Assembly: GCF_018129685.1 (NCBI RefSeq)
Contig: NZ_JAFCLG010000014.1
Coordinates: forward strand, 62,001 to 126,000
Reading direction: 5' to 3'
DNA from: Bradyrhizobium manausense
GTDB taxonomy: Bacteria > Pseudomonadota > Alphaproteobacteria > Rhizobiales > Xanthobacteraceae
Length of the DNA: 64,000 bases
The notes under the pieces: model-generated
The model's input: the letters and a program-made list of their open reading frames with translations, nothing else
Told to the model about the DNA's origin: nothing
Databases searched by the model: none
Translations under genes and position numbers: made by a program
In this document: piece after piece, positions 17,942-26,096 of the stretch
Numbering within the stretch: position 1 is the stretch's first letter
Layout: every line of letters begins with the position of its first letter

Positions 17942-18876
17942 GCCGACAGCGCCAGGCGCAGCCCCTCGTCGAGCGACACCTCCGGCTGCCATCCCGTCGC
18001 GATGGCCTTGGAAACATCGAGCTCGAGCGAGCCGATCAAGCTGTCATGCGTATCCTGCCGGCCCAGCACCACGAGCAGTGTGCTCAACAATTTCGGCGAC
18101 ATCCCGAACAGATGCGGGCTCTTGCCGGACGCCCTGGCCAGACGCTCGATGAATTCCGGCGTCGAGACCTGCTCCCTGTCAGCCACCAGAAAGATCTCGA
18201 AATTGCTCGCGGGGTCGGGCTGGGCAAGCCTGCGCCGGATGAAGGACGAGAGGTTCTGCACCGCCAGGAAGGCGCGATGATTGCGGATCGCCGCAAAGGG
18301 CAGCGGCAATCCCAAATTCACCGCGCGCGTCAGCAGCGCGAAATTACCCTTGGCGCCCGCGCCATAGACCAGCGGCGGTCTGATCACCGAGATATTCATG
18401 TCGCTCTCGCGCGCCAGCGTCCGCAAGCCTGCCTCGGCCGCGGCCTTGGACATGCCGTAAAGGCCGCGCGGCGTCAGGACATCGTCCTCGCTGAACGGCG
18501 CCCGGCCCTCGTTGCTCCGGCCGTGGACGAGAACCGTGCTGACGAAGATGAACTGGCGCACGCCCGCCGTGGCTGCGGCACGCGCCAGATGCAGCGTCCC
18601 GGTGATGTTGACGTTGCGGTAGAGCTGGACCGCATGCTCCTCGTGCTGGTGATGAACGCGCGCAGCGAGATGGACGACGGCGTCGACGCCCTCCAGCGCG
18701 GCCGTCCAATCGGTATCGGGCCCGATCGATTCGACCACGACCTCGTCATCCATGCCCTTCGCGTTGCGGACCGCACGGCGGACCGACCATCCCTCGCGCG
18801 CCAGCGCGGGCGCGACGTGGCGGCCGACGAAGCCGCTCGCTCCCGTCACCAGCACGATCGGTTTCCGAGCGCTCAT
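17929..18876 (-). CDS. NAD-dependent epimerase/dehydratase, probable UDP-4-keto-6-deoxy-GlcNAc reductase
   Basis: The 315-residue short-chain dehydrogenase has the cofactor loop VTGASGFVGRHVAPAL, the active-site YGMSK and the substrate-side region FVSTVLVHG. It resembles WbpV/WreQ-type enzymes that reduce the 4-keto intermediate made by a CapD-type dehydratase. That dehydratase is two genes upstream in the same operon and the matching initiating transferase converges with it. Its start overlaps the stop of the glycosyltransferase gene by four bases (ATGA). Reductase rather than epimerase activity is inferred from this context. Confidence 0.85.
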   Translation of the reverse strand: MSARKPIVLVTGASGFVGRHVAPALAREGWSVRRAVRNAKGMDDEVVVESIGPDTDWTAALEGVDAVVHLAARVHHQHEEHAVQLYRNVNITGTLHLARAAATAGVRQFIFVSTVLVHGRSNEGRAPFSEDDVLTPRGLYGMSKAAAEAGLRTLARESDMNISVIRPPLVYGAGAKGNFALLTRAVNLGLPLPFAAIRNHRAFLAVQNLSSFIRRRLAQPDPASNFEIFLVADREQVSTPEFIERLARASGKSPHLFGMSPKLLSTLLVVLGRQDTHDSLIGSLELDVSKAIATGWQPEVSLDEGLRLALSAQDA

Positions 18877-20117
18877 CGTTGCTCCGAAAGAACAGGGTTG
18901 CGCAACAACTCGTCGATCACACCGGCATAGGCGTTCATCGCGACATTGCGATCGAACCTCGCCGCCGCCTTCACCGCCCGCGCCGCCATGGCGCCGCCAT
19001 CGGAACGCGATGCCGTGCGGATGGCGTCTGCGAGCTGATCGGCGCGGCCCGGCGTCACCACCCAGCCGAGCCCGTTCTCCACCACCGTCAGGGCGGCCTC
19101 GGCCTCCGGCTCCGAGACCAGCACGACGGGACGGCCGACTGCCAGCAGATTATAGAAGCGGCTTGGAACCGACACCCCGGCCACGTCCTTCCGGTACGGA
19201 ATGATCCAGAGGTCAGCCGCGGTCAGGAACGTTTCGAGCTCGGCATCCTCGACCCGCGCCACGAAGCGGACGTTGGGCAGGTTGGCCTCGGTCTGCAATT
19301 GCTTCAGCCGCTCGAAGCCGATGCCCCAGCCCGACAGCAGGAAACCAATGTCCGGCTCGTCCTTGAGCAGGCGCGCCGCCTCGAACACGATGTCCGGATC
19401 GTGGGTGAAGCCGAGATTGCCCGAGAGCCCGACCACGAAGCGAGCCTGCAGCGTCTTGCGGAACGGATTGTCCGGCGCCAGCGGCCGTGCCGCGGGCACG
19501 AGCGTCGCCCAGTTCGGGATGAAGCGGATCTTGTTGCGCGTCATGCCGGTATAGCCGAGCAGCGGCGCTTCCGCATCGCGGCCGATGGTGATGACGGCAT
19601 TGAGGCCGCGGAACATCAGGCCGTTGGCGGCGCGCATCACGCCGGCCACGACCGAACGCGGCTTCAACAGGCCCGCCATCACCAGCACGTCGGGGAAGAG
19701 GTCGTGCAGGATCAGCGCCGAGCGCGCGCCCTTGAGCCAGGCCGCAGCCGCCACGGCGTAGGGCAGCATGAATGGCGCGGTGACGGTGAGCACGACGTCG
19801 CCGCGCCGCAAGCCCCGCAGCAGCGCGATGAAGATGCGCAGTGCAAACAGCAATTCCGACAAGCCGCGCCGGACCAGCGCCGCCTTTCCGGCCATCCGGT
19901 TCTTGACGGCGACGACGCGCGGCTTGCCCGGACCGGTCTGCGAGGCCGGCAGCGCGCCAGGCGAGCCGGACAGCACGACGACCTCGTGCTCCCCGGCGAG
20001 GCGACAGGCGATCTCGGCCATGATCGCCGCGGTCGTGCTCGGATCCGGCGGATAGTGCTGGCTCGCGACGACGATCTTGCCTTCGATCTTGCCTTCGATC
20101 TTGCCTTGGCGCTGCAT
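18873..20117 (-). CDS. Glycosyltransferase family 4 (WbuB-like)
   Basis: The 414-residue GT-B fold transferase has the N-terminal SQHYPPDPSTTAAIM region and a C-terminal nucleotide-sugar site with VVGLSGNLGFTHDPD and GVSVPSRFYNLLAVGRPV. WbuB-type enzymes add an amino sugar at an early step of O-antigen growth. Just after the start, residues 4-15 are a tandem KIEG peptide encoded by three 12-bp units (20073-20108). The start lies two bases after the stop of the upstream dehydratase gene, so coupling is likely. Acceptor and donor are not known. Confidence 0.88.
   Translation of the reverse strand: MQRQGKIEGKIEGKIVVASQHYPPDPSTTAAIMAEIACRLAGEHEVVVLSGSPGALPASQTGPGKPRVVAVKNRMAGKAALVRRGLSELLFALRIFIALLRGLRRGDVVLTVTAPFMLPYAVAAAAWLKGARSALILHDLFPDVLVMAGLLKPRSVVAGVMRAANGLMFRGLNAVITIGRDAEAPLLGYTGMTRNKIRFIPNWATLVPAARPLAPDNPFRKTLQARFVVGLSGNLGFTHDPDIVFEAARLLKDEPDIGFLLSGWGIGFERLKQLQTEANLPNVRFVARVEDAELETFLTAADLWIIPYRKDVAGVSVPSRFYNLLAVGRPVVLVSEPEAEAALTVVENGLGWVVTPGRADQLADAIRTASRSDGGAMAARAVKAAARFDRNVAMNAYAGVIDELLRNPVLSEQR
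20073..20108. repeat. Three tandem 12-bp units in the glycosyltransferase N-terminus
   Basis: GATCTTGCCTTC occurs at 20073-20084 and 20085-20096, with GATCTTGCCTTG at 20097-20108. On the coding (minus) strand it encodes GKIEGKIEGKI. Gain or loss of a unit would add or remove four residues without changing frame. Confidence 0.85.
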
Positions 20118-20119
20118 GG

Positions 20120-22033
20120 TCAGGCCGCGGTCGACCCGAACTCGGGGACCGCATCCTTCAGGATGGTCCTGATGGTCGCCCGGTCGTCGCGTGCGATGGC
20201 CTGGTCGAGCGCCGCAATCCATTTGCGCAGCGTCTGCATCGGCGGCTCGTTCGGTTGCGCGGCCATGATGCCGGCAACGCCGATCTCGCGGGTCGGCTCT
20301 TCCGAAGCAAACAGGATTTCGTGCAGTCGCTCGCCCGGCCGCATGCCGGTGAACACGATCTCGATATCGTGGCCGGGCTGCAGGCCGGAGAGACGGATCA
20401 TCCGCTCCGCAAGATCGACGATCTTCACCGGCTGCCCCATGTTGAGGACGTAGACCGAAACGTCGGCCCGCGCCGTGCCGAGCGCGTGCGTCGCCGCCGT
20501 GATGACGAGGTCGCAGGCCTCGCGGATGGTCATGAAATAACGGACCATGTCGGGATGCGTCACCGTCACCGGACCGCCGGCCTCGATCTGGGCCTTGAAT
20601 TTCGGCACCACCGAGCCGTTCGAAGCCAGCACGTTGCCGAAACGGACCGAGATCAGCCGCATCGGCGGCTTGGCGCCGCCGCTTGCCGCGGCAAGGTCAT
20701 GGTCGAGCGCCTGGCAGTACATTTCGGCGAAGCGCTTGGTCAGGCCCAGCATCGACACCGGCTCGATCGCCTTGTCGGTCGAGATCATCACCATGGCTTC
20801 GGCGCCGGCGGCAAGCGCTGCGTCGGCCACGTTGATCGAGCCGAAGATGTTGGTCTTGACGCCCTCGCTCCAGTCGCGCTCGAGGATCGGCACGTGCTTG
20901 AGCGCTGCGGCGTGGAACACGATGTCGGGTTTGAACTCGGCCATCAGGCGCATGACGCGCTCGCGGTCGCGGATGTCGGCGATCCGTCCCTCGATCGCAG
21001 CATTGGTTCCCTGCGCGGCCAGCGTCTCGGTGACCGCGTAGAGCGCCGGCTCGGAATTCTCCAGGATCAGCAGGCGCGCGGCGCCGAAGGCGACGACACG
21101 CTCGCAGATCTCCGAGCCGATCGAACCGCCGCCGCCGGTGACGATCACCGCCTTGCCCCTGATCAGCGCTTCGAGGCGCGCATAGTCGATCTTCTCGCTC
21201 GGCCGGAGCAGGAGATCCTCGACTGCGACAGCCGTCAGCCGCGGCGTGTCGCCGCTCTCCAGCGAGGGCATGCGGTTGACGATCACACCCAGCTTGCGCA
21301 CCCGCATCAGAATCGATTCCGGATGGGCCTCCGGCTCGAACGCCGAGGCCGTCATCACCACGCGCGTGATCGCCTTGTTGCGTTTGGCGAAGTCGGCGAC
21401 GACGTCCTCGATGTCGTCGATCCCGCCCAGCACCGGCACGTTGCGGATCGACTGGCCGCGGTCCGCGTTCGACGGCGACAACACGCCGACCGGCCAGATC
21501 CGCTTGATCGCACCGCTCTCGATGCCGCGCAGAAGCACCTCGGCGTCCGCAGCGCGGCCGATCAGCAGTGTCGGCGCGGCATCGTCGGTGCGGGCATGGC
21601 GCCGCACCCGCGTGTAGCGGAAGTAGCGATAGGCCATCCGCAAGGCGCTGAGGGCAAAGATCTCGAGGAACCAGTAGAGGACGATCGTCACCTTGCCGAG
21701 GAAGAAGGCGCCGCGGACGTTGGGCGCCACGAAGATGTAGTCCAGCGCCAGCAGCGCGACCGTCAGCACGGTGGCGACGCGGATGATGTTCATCGCGTCC
21801 GGCAGCGAGATGAAGCGCCATTTGGTCGTGGTCAGGTTGAAGATGAAGAACACGACCACGCTGAAGGCGAGGAAATAGGGCAGGATCCGGAAGAGCAGCG
21901 GCAAACGGTCGTAGAAGCCGTCGCCCCCCTCGAAGCGCAGATAGAACGCCGCGAACAGCGCCGCCGTCGTCGCCAGCAGGTCGTGGAGCGCGATCATGAA
22001 ATTGCGCAAGGTAAGATGCGAAAGACGCGTCAT
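20120..22033 (-). CDS. CapD/FlaA1-type membrane nucleotide-sugar 4,6-dehydratase
   Basis: The 637-residue protein has an N-terminal membrane half with four helices, a first nucleotide-binding-like domain (PTLLIGRAADAEVLL), then the catalytic short-chain dehydrogenase domain starting VTGGGGSIGSEICERV. The family motifs KHVPILERDW, ISTDKAIEPVSMLG and RFGNVLASNGSVV are all present. Members such as WbpM and WreV convert UDP-GlcNAc to the 4-keto-6-deoxy sugar. ATG at 22033 is chosen because family proteins start close to the first helix. An in-frame ATG at 22087 would add 18 residues and bring the start within nine bases of a 15-bp tandem repeat. Confidence 0.92.
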   Translation of the reverse strand: MTRLSHLTLRNFMIALHDLLATTAALFAAFYLRFEGGDGFYDRLPLLFRILPYFLAFSVVVFFIFNLTTTKWRFISLPDAMNIIRVATVLTVALLALDYIFVAPNVRGAFFLGKVTIVLYWFLEIFALSALRMAYRYFRYTRVRRHARTDDAAPTLLIGRAADAEVLLRGIESGAIKRIWPVGVLSPSNADRGQSIRNVPVLGGIDDIEDVVADFAKRNKAITRVVMTASAFEPEAHPESILMRVRKLGVIVNRMPSLESGDTPRLTAVAVEDLLLRPSEKIDYARLEALIRGKAVIVTGGGGSIGSEICERVVAFGAARLLILENSEPALYAVTETLAAQGTNAAIEGRIADIRDRERVMRLMAEFKPDIVFHAAALKHVPILERDWSEGVKTNIFGSINVADAALAAGAEAMVMISTDKAIEPVSMLGLTKRFAEMYCQALDHDLAAASGGAKPPMRLISVRFGNVLASNGSVVPKFKAQIEAGGPVTVTHPDMVRYFMTIREACDLVITAATHALGTARADVSVYVLNMGQPVKIVDLAERMIRLSGLQPGHDIEIVFTGMRPGERLHEILFASEEPTREIGVAGIMAAQPNEPPMQTLRKWIAALDQAIARDDRATIRTILKDAVPEFGSTAA

Positions 22034-22095
22034 CCGCCGACCGATGAATATCCCAACAGGTGCAACCCAACCGCGCTGATAGCCCATCTCGACAG

Positions 22096-22150
22096 GACTT
22101 GCCAGCTTAAGACTTGCCAGCTTGAGACTTGCCAGCTTGAGACTTGCCGG
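22096..22150. repeat. 15-bp tandem repeat between waaL and the dehydratase gene
   Basis: GACTTGCCAGCTTAA (22096-22110), GACTTGCCAGCTTGA (22111-22125 and 22126-22140) and a partial fourth unit (22141-22150) lie in the intergenic space just upstream of the dehydratase start. They could change the spacing or folding of the leader. There is no protein-coding sense to them on the minus strand between the two genes. Confidence 0.88.
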
Positions 22151-22162
22151 CCGCGCGGCCGC

Positions 22163-23449
22163 TCAGGAGCCTGCTTCCCCCGCCTTCGCCTCGGCCTGCC
22201 GTGCCCGGATCACCATGCCGCCGGCGACGCCGACGCCGATGACGTACATCCAGCCCTCGTGGAAGTCGAACAAATGCGAGTTGAACAGCGAGGTGAAGGC
22301 GTTTTGCACCACGACCAGGAGGCCGATCCACCTCGCAAACCCCTCGCCGCGAAACAGCTGAAAATGGAAGATCCAGATCGCGTAGAGAATCGCGATGCCG
22401 ATGGCGCCCCACTGGATGGCGACATGCAGCGTCTGGTTATGCGGGTTCGGAAAAACCCTGACGCCCCGAACCCATGAGGGCTCCTGCGCGGCCCTCTCGA
22501 ACAGTCCCTCCGAGGAGCCGGTGCCATGCCCCGCAAGCGGGGCCCGCACGAAAAACTGGACCGCATGCCGCCAATATTCCAGGCGCTCGCCCATGGATGT
22601 CGGCTCGCTCTGTTGCATGTAGAGACGGTAGTCGCGCGAAAACGTCTCGACGGTCTTGCGCAATGGGGGTGAAGCCTGCCAGGCAATCGCGAAGCAGGCG
22701 ACCAGCGCGGCGAAGATGATCGCGATGCTGCGCCATCTCAAATGAAGCAATGCGAACACGCCGAGCATGATCGGCGCGGTGACCAGCGCGGTGCGCGACA
22801 CCACCACGAAGGCCATGTTGACCAGAAAGCTCAGCGCCAGCGCCGTCAGCAGAGCCGCGGGCCAGTAGCGCTTCTCGCGCAGCAGCATCGTCACGGGATA
22901 GGCGAGCGCCACCGCGCACAGCGTGAATTCCTGGCTCTGGTCGATGTAGTTCTTGACGAAGATGCCGCGTTCGAGAACGCCCTCGGCCTTGAGCGATAGT
23001 CCAGGATAGAACACGACCAGCCACGACATCACGGACAACAGCGCGCAGGACACCAGGAAGGCGATGAAGATCCAGTTTCCGCGGGGCGAGCGCTCGAAAT
23101 GATAGAGCAGCACCGGCAGCACCAGCAGCTTGACGGTCGGCCCGACCGCATAGAGGCGCACGCCCCACGCCGCGTCCGACCACAGCGTTCCCACCAGGGC
23201 GAGCACGAACAGCGCGATCGGCGCCGCGCAGATCGGACGCATCAGCGATTGCAGGAATGCCCTGACGTCGAGAAACGGCACCATGCAGACCAGGAACGCG
23301 GCATTGAAAATGGCCGTGAGCGACGTCGACCATGGCAACGCGGCCGCGGTCAGGATCGCGAACAGATCGACGGTCTCGCTCCAGGCCGCCGGGCTGCGGA
23401 AACGCCGCCACAGCACCTGCGCGGTCGTCTCCTGCGCAAGTGCCGTCAC
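22163..23449 (-). CDS. waaL: O-antigen ligase family protein (WaaL)
   Basis: The 428-residue protein has about eleven hydrophobic segments and a large loop before the last helices with GHGTGSSEGLF and PHNQTLHVAIQWG, the ligase pattern in which the His is essential. The family joins polyprenyl-linked O-antigen to lipid A-core on the periplasmic side; some relatives are polymerases. The start is the GTG at 23449, which overlaps the hldE stop (GTGA), with GGAGAG upstream. The same stop-start arrangement is used at 16934. Confidence 0.85.
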   Translation of the reverse strand: MTALAQETTAQVLWRRFRSPAAWSETVDLFAILTAAALPWSTSLTAIFNAAFLVCMVPFLDVRAFLQSLMRPICAAPIALFVLALVGTLWSDAAWGVRLYAVGPTVKLLVLPVLLYHFERSPRGNWIFIAFLVSCALLSVMSWLVVFYPGLSLKAEGVLERGIFVKNYIDQSQEFTLCAVALAYPVTMLLREKRYWPAALLTALALSFLVNMAFVVVSRTALVTAPIMLGVFALLHLRWRSIAIIFAALVACFAIAWQASPPLRKTVETFSRDYRLYMQQSEPTSMGERLEYWRHAVQFFVRAPLAGHGTGSSEGLFERAAQEPSWVRGVRVFPNPHNQTLHVAIQWGAIGIAILYAIWIFHFQLFRGEGFARWIGLLVVVQNAFTSLFNSHLFDFHEGWMYVIGVGVAGGMVIRARQAEAKAGEAGS

Positions 23450-24930
23450 TTGATCTCTCCACGCGCGCGGTGCACCAGCGCCGTCGTGCTGAAGCCCTGG
23501 AGGATGTCGACCAGCACGACCACCCCGCCCGCGGCCTCGACGATGTCGTGGCCGACCACCTGCTCGCGGGTGTAGTCGCCGCCCTTCACCAGCACGCTCG
23601 GCGTGATCCGCTTGATCAAATCGATCGGCGTGTCCTCTTCGAAGACGACGACGAGATCGACGGCCTCGAGTGCGGCCAGCACTTCGGCACGGGCCCGCTC
23701 GTCCTGGACCGGGCGGTCCGCGCCCTTCAGCCGCCGCACCGAGGCATCGCTGTTCAGCCCGACGATCAGGCGGTCGCAGGCGGCACGCGCCGCGGTCAGC
23801 ACCTTGACGTGGCCGGGATGCAGGATGTCGAAGCAGCCGTTGGTGAAGCCGACGCGCAGCCCCTGCTCCTTCCATTCGGCGAGCTGGACCTCGAGCGCTT
23901 CGGGCGCGCTCACGACCTTCTCCTCGGCCGCCAGAGTGGCATGCGGCAGGATCTTTCGCCGCAGCTCCGCCACGCTGACGCTGGCCGTGCCCCGCTTGCC
24001 GACGGCGACCGCGGCGGCCGCACTCGCCATGCGCAGCGCCGTGTCCCAGTCCGCACCCGCCGCGAGCGAGACCGCCAGCGCGGCGGCGACGGTGTCGCCG
24101 GCACCGGAGACGTCGCGCACCTTGACCGGGACGGCAGGAACATGGACGGCCTCGCCGCTGCGCGGCACCAGCGTCATGCCGTGCTCGCCCTGCGTGACCA
24201 GGATGGCCTCGCAATCGGCCAGCCGCATCACGTCCTCGCTGGCATCGGCGATGCTTTGCGGCGTGTCGGCGCGGCTGCGGGTGGTTTCAGAGAATTCCTT
24301 GCGGTTGGGCGTGAGCAGGGTGGCGCCGCGATAGATCGCCCAGTTCAGGCTCTTGGGATCGACGATCACACGCTTGCCGGCTTTCCGCGCCGCATCGATG
24401 GTGTGGCGGATCACGCGCGCGGTCAGCACGCCCTTGGCATAGTCCGACAGCAGCACGATATCGGCGCGCGCGATCTGCGGCAGGATCGCCTCGATCAGCC
24501 GGGTCTCGACCTCGCCCGTGGCCGCGATCGCCTGCTCCCAATCCGCGCGCAGCATGTGCGTGGAGAAATGCTCGGAGACGAAGCGCACCTTTCGCGTGGT
24601 CGGCCGCGACGGGTCGCTCACCAGCACGCTCTCGATGCCCGCACAGTCCGCCAGCGCGCCCCTGAGCCGCGCGCCCGCATCGTCGTTGCCGACGAGGCCG
24701 ACGAAGACGCAGCGCGCGCCGAGCGAGGCGATGTTGCGCGCGACGTTGCCCGCGCCGCCGATGTGAATCTCGCTGCGCTGGGCAACGATGACGGGCGTCG
24801 GCGCTTCCGGCGAAATCCGCGACACCTCGCCATAGACGAACTCGTCCAGCATGATGTCGCCGATGCAGAGCACCGTGCGGCCGGAGATGGCGTGCGCGAG
24901 GGCATCGAAATCGAGAATGGGCGTCGGCAT
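23446..24930 (-). CDS. hldE: Bifunctional heptose-7-phosphate kinase / heptose-1-phosphate adenylyltransferase
   Basis: This is a 494-residue two-domain protein. Residues 1 to about 330 form a ribokinase-type kinase (CIGDIMLDEFVYGEV near the start, the catalytic GAGDTVAAALAV later). The C-terminal part from about 350 is a cytidylyltransferase-like domain with GFTNGCFDILHPGHVKVL, carrying the HxGH motif. It makes ADP-glycero-manno-heptose from sedoheptulose-derived phosphate together with HldD, encoded 12 bases upstream, and feeds the WaaF step. The gene is full length. Confidence 0.96.
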   Translation of the reverse strand: MPTPILDFDALAHAISGRTVLCIGDIMLDEFVYGEVSRISPEAPTPVIVAQRSEIHIGGAGNVARNIASLGARCVFVGLVGNDDAGARLRGALADCAGIESVLVSDPSRPTTRKVRFVSEHFSTHMLRADWEQAIAATGEVETRLIEAILPQIARADIVLLSDYAKGVLTARVIRHTIDAARKAGKRVIVDPKSLNWAIYRGATLLTPNRKEFSETTRSRADTPQSIADASEDVMRLADCEAILVTQGEHGMTLVPRSGEAVHVPAVPVKVRDVSGAGDTVAAALAVSLAAGADWDTALRMASAAAAVAVGKRGTASVSVAELRRKILPHATLAAEEKVVSAPEALEVQLAEWKEQGLRVGFTNGCFDILHPGHVKVLTAARAACDRLIVGLNSDASVRRLKGADRPVQDERARAEVLAALEAVDLVVVFEEDTPIDLIKRITPSVLVKGGDYTREQVVGHDIVEAAGGVVVLVDILQGFSTTALVHRARGEIK

Positions 24931-24942
24931 GATCCTGCTACC

Positions 24943-25923
24943 TCAGCGGAAGCGGTCGGCGCGGTCGAGATAATTCCCGACATAGGCCTTCACCGCGTCC
25001 TCGAGCGTCGTGAAGCCGCCGTTATAGCCGGCGCGATGGAGCCGATCGACCTTGCTCTCGGTGAAATATTGATAGCTGCCGCGAATCTGTTCGGGCATGT
25101 CGATATATTCGATGTTGGGCCTGGTGCCGAGCGCGGCATAGGCGGCGAGCATCAGATCCTTGAAACTGCGCGCCTTGCCGGTGCCGACATTGAACAGGCC
25201 GGACACCGCAGGCGTCGCCAGCAGCCACAGGATGACGCGGACGACGTCGTCGACATAGATGAAATCGCGGCGCTGGTCGCCGTCGGCGATGCCGTCGCGA
25301 TGCGACTTGAACAGCTGCACGACGCGGCCCGCTTTCACGTCGTCGAAGCGGCGCGCCAGCACGCTCATCATCGTGCCCTTGTGGTATTCGTTCGGGCCGA
25401 ACACGTTGAAGAACTTCAGGCCCGCCCATTGCGGCGGCAGCGTCTCGCCGCGCGCGAGGCGCTCCGCGACCTTAAGATCGAACAGCTGCTTGCTCCAGCC
25501 GTAGAGATTCATCGGCCGCAGCTTCTTCAGCGCCGGCAGCGCGGCGTCGTCGTCAAAGCCTTCCGCGCCGTCGCCATAGGTCGCAGCCGAGGACGCGTAG
25601 ATCAGCGGCACCGCGTTCGCCGTGCACCAGTCCAAGAGGCGCATCGAGAAGCGGAAATTGGTCTCGATGACGAGATCGCCGTCGGTCGCGGTGGTCTCGG
25701 AAATCGCCCCCAGATGGATCACGGCATCGAGCTTGCGGCCCTTCAGCCAGGCAGGCAGTTCGGCCGGGGGCACGATATCCACAAGCTGGCGCTTGGCGAG
25801 GTTGCGCCATTTGCCGTCGCTGCCGAGCAGGTCGCAGACCACGACGTCGGCGCGGCCGGCCTCGTTCAGCGCAGCCACGACATTCGATCCGATAAAACCG
25901 GCTCCGCCGGTCACCAGCAACAT
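24943..25923 (-). CDS. hldD: ADP-L-glycero-D-manno-heptose 6-epimerase
   Basis: The 326-residue short-chain dehydrogenase begins MLLVTGGAGFIGSNVVAALN. The family-specific segments are YASSAATYGDGAEGF, LYGWSKQLFD (Tyr/Lys catalytic pair) and FFNVFGPNEYHKGTMMS. It inverts C6 of ADP-heptose, the last step before core heptosylation. It is the first gene of a six-gene minus-strand operon (hldD, hldE, waaL, dehydratase, glycosyltransferase, reductase) and is divergent from waaF with a 173-base gap. Confidence 0.96.
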   Translation of the reverse strand: MLLVTGGAGFIGSNVVAALNEAGRADVVVCDLLGSDGKWRNLAKRQLVDIVPPAELPAWLKGRKLDAVIHLGAISETTATDGDLVIETNFRFSMRLLDWCTANAVPLIYASSAATYGDGAEGFDDDAALPALKKLRPMNLYGWSKQLFDLKVAERLARGETLPPQWAGLKFFNVFGPNEYHKGTMMSVLARRFDDVKAGRVVQLFKSHRDGIADGDQRRDFIYVDDVVRVILWLLATPAVSGLFNVGTGKARSFKDLMLAAYAALGTRPNIEYIDMPEQIRGSYQYFTESKVDRLHRAGYNGGFTTLEDAVKAYVGNYLDRADRFR

Positions 25924-26096
25924 TCCAACGACCCTGCCCGAATTCTGTGGCCCGAACCCTGCCGTAGCGCATCATCCGGGAAAGTGTAAGCATTTTGGGC
26001 AGACGCTTTTGGACCCGCGCGTCTGCCGGCTTTACCTGCCGGCCCGGAGCGGCTAACCGAACCGCCTGATCAGAGCGTTTGCGGTCCCATTAACGA

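Noticed and set aside
22096..22150. A small CRISPR array
   Set aside because: The 15-bp units are directly adjacent with no spacers and no cas genes are near.
22163..24214. A 683-codon frame that looks like a fusion of hldE and waaL
   Set aside because: The N-terminal part is an out-of-phase reading of hldE. The ligase starts at GTG 23449, overlapping the hldE stop.
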